Shown: in pieces, positions 62,504 through 64,000 of the stretch
Numbering within the stretch: the first letter of the stretch is position 1
How the letters are laid out: every line of letters begins with the position of its first letter
Assembly (NCBI GenBank): GCA_040753915.1
Contig: JBFMDN010000011.1
Coordinates: 1 to 64,000, forward strand
Source: JBFMDN01 sp040753915
GTDB lineage: Bacteria > Desulfobacterota > Desulfomonilia > Desulfomonilales > Desulfomonilaceae
Direction of reading: 5' to 3'
Length of the DNA: 64,000 nt
The notes under the pieces: model-generated
Told to the model about the DNA's origin: nothing
What the model saw: the letters and a program-made list of their open reading frames with translations, nothing else
The model's database searches: none
Position numbers and translations under genes: made by a program

Positions 62504-63529
62504 GTGGACGAGCAGATTAATGCTTTCTCCAGGCTTCTGGAACTGGGAAGGGTTGTGCGAATCCGCTACGATGTGGTTTCGCCGTCGAATATCAAAAAAG
62601 CCGTCGAAACAGCTCACAGGGAAAAAAGCTGAAAGGACCAGATCCTGCGATTGCTGCGCGACAAGCTTTCCGTAACCCGCGCGTTGGTCATGAAGCTGGC
62701 GCAAAAGCAGGAGCGATTCACGATTCTCTGACCGATTCAGAATCCAGGGCCGTAGTTGGGGAGCTCAAAGTCACCGATGTACCTCGAACAGACCTGCTCG
62801 ATGAGGAGAAAAAGGTCTCTGACTCTGTGGTCAAGGAAAAGTAGCCGTGTGCGGCCTGTGGCACCTCGACGCCCGGAGATGATCGGAGGCTTCACTCGGG
62901 CTCTGGCCTGGGAGGTGCTCCCTTATTATGATCGTCTCCGAGAAGTCGATGAATTTGTTCGCCTTCTTCCAGACCGGTATCCTCTCCGCTAAGCCGAGCT
63001 CACCTATCTCGCGGATCTATACTCGATTGCCCGCTATGAATGTCTCCCCGCCACGACCTTTGTTCGGACCTTGGCCAAATACGAGAATAATCGCAATGGT
63101 ATGCTTGTCATGGCCGATCCCGTGTTCAAGATCGTTGTGAAGGATGCTTGGTCGCTCTTCGCCGGTAGTGTTGGCGCAAGATTTCATCGGAGAGAAGTGT
63201 AAGATGACTTGCAGAGGTCGGCTCCCAGGCATCAGTTTTCGAGCTGTAAACGAGATGTCCAGAAGGAATTCACATTGGAAAACTAAAGAATTCTGGTTGA
63301 CAGCGGGATCGCCTGTGAGATAGGCTCGAAAAGGAGTTTTGTCTCGAGATGACAGGGGCTGGTCCCGCGTCAGGGCCTGTGGCAGACAATTTTGGTGCGC
63401 GATCTGTTTGAGCGGCGAACCGCCGACACTGGATTTTCTAAGACGGAGGTCGCCTAAAAGACGGGGCCAGGGGAAAATTCTTGCTGCACTATGGATACGG
63501 CATCTTGGCGGAGGATATTCTAGGGTCCG
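62504..63529 (+). pseudogene. decayed region with CHAT-like and other coding remnants
   Basis: Short frames with coding-like sequence: GTG 62504-62632 (LLELGRVVRIRYDVVSPSNI), then VVGELKVTDVPRTDLLDEEK in another frame, then from ~63000 LTYLADLYSIARYECLPATT and NGMLVMADPVFKIV. The last resembles the CHAT caspase-like pattern (YxIxYxPS, then LALADPxF), but stop codons and frame changes interrupt it. 63200-63529 holds no recognisable sequence. Confidence 0.4.
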
Positions 63530-64000
63530 ATGAATGGGAAAGTACACTACTGGATAGTCTGTGATGCGGTGGCTTACATAAAGAACTGGGGGACACCTTC
63601 GCAAAAGAGAGCCTTGCAGTCTCTGGAATTAGCTTACGGCCAACGAAAATCCATAGAGGAGATTCAGTATTCTCAGAGTGCAATTGAGCGACTGGCCGGT
63701 TTTGAATCCTGGCACACGGACAAGTTCGGCGACTTGTCTCTGCGTCTGCCCGGAATACTATGGAGATCCAAAAGAAATGTGACCGGACTCTTCGGCCATG
63801 CGTTTACGGCATTCAATCACTTCATGAATCCTTACCCTGACGTCGACAAGCAATGGTCTACTGGTAGCGGTTATTCCTATCACTTTTCTTCCAAGAAGGG
63901 ATTCGATTCCTTTGTTGTAAAAGGAATATCCCGGTACCTGCGAGGACTAGTTGATAAAGAGAATTCGCTGGTCCTGGATCGGGTCAGACCTGCCTGGCAA
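63530..64000 (+). CDS. partial gene at the right edge
   Basis: 157 codons open to the end of the window, starting at ATG 63530 with GGAGG 16 nt upstream. The sequence is HYWIVCDAVAYIKNWGTPSQ, SIEEIQYSQSAIERLAGFES and LFGHAFTAFNHFMNPYPDVD. The histidines (HYWI, GHAF, NHFM) could be metal ligands as in zinc phospholipase C-type folds, but this is a guess. Good coding character throughout. Confidence 0.6.
   Translation, partial: MNGKVHYWIVCDAVAYIKNWGTPSQKRALQSLELAYGQRKSIEEIQYSQSAIERLAGFESWHTDKFGDLSLRLPGILWRSKRNVTGLFGHAFTAFNHFMNPYPDVDKQWSTGSGYSYHFSSKKGFDSFVVKGISRYLRGLVDKENSLVLDRVRPAWQ

Overview
The window looks like a chromosomal piece of a Gram-negative anaerobe of the Desulfobacterota type (Desulfomonile-like is my best guess, by inference only). 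Supporting signs are a TRAP solute uptake operon with CoA ligases and a UroD-type corrinoid methyltransferase, several radical SAM enzymes, a TonB-dependent receptor, an exported CobN-like chelatase under a cobalamin riboswitch, and many decaying REP-associated transposase copies. Coding density is uneven: well-kept operons alternate with stretches full of broken genes.

Layout. 0-4 kb: a worn mobile region with a frameshifted serine recombinase, two small co-directional genes, about ten copies of a GTCAAC motif, and a broken class III nucleotide cyclase. 4-9 kb: a VOC protein, a kinase-fold phosphotransferase overlapping a HAD hydrolase, and a metal P-type ATPase with a CsoR-type repressor and candidate operator. 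9-12.6 kb: small hypothetical genes, an outer-membrane-like protein and a methyltransferase. 13.1-15.8 kb: two copies of a 750-bp transposase element with TCTGGGGACATACACC ends flank a HigB/HigA-type toxin-antitoxin pair; the second copy lies in the start of a pterin-binding methyltransferase gene. 15.9-25.3 kb: CoA ligase, UroD-like methyltransferase, CoA ligase and TRAP transporter (minus strand), divergent from a FadR-type regulator. With the disrupted methyltransferase this looks like uptake, CoA activation and probably demethylation of a carboxylic acid.

25.5-31.4 kb: remnants, then a MacA/MacB-like efflux pair without its ATPase, and a TonB receptor. 31.8-36.4 kb: the exported, C-terminally anchored CobN-like protein, preceded by promoter, cobalamin riboswitch and intrinsic terminator. 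36.5-42 kb: radical SAM protein, a long non-coding stretch, transposase and LysR remnants, tRNA-Gln, and a HEPN gene with a truncated MNT partner. 42-46.7 kb: exported VIT/vWA protein, B12-binding radical SAM enzyme and PilZ protein.

47-53.8 kb: a MotA-like/MotB-like pair with an unusually long coiled coil, hemW, then an independently promoted pair of MoxR-type AAA ATPase and TraB-like protein. 54-64 kb: tRNA-Phe, a truncated transposase with its REP element, a methyltransferase whose end is REP-encoded, a coupled three-gene operon of unknown function, a sorbosone-dehydrogenase-like gene with an internal deletion, tRNA-Leu, two secreted proteins with GGGGN...AVGRD repeats (one containing an assembly gap), a Bax-inhibitor-1 membrane protein, a decayed region, and a partial gene at the right edge.

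The best candidates for undescribed biology are the MoxR/TraB-like pair, the long-coiled-coil MotAB-like pair, the three-gene operon at 55.7-57.6 kb, the GGGGN/AVGRD repeat proteins, and REP elements that supply near-identical C-termini to two unrelated proteins.
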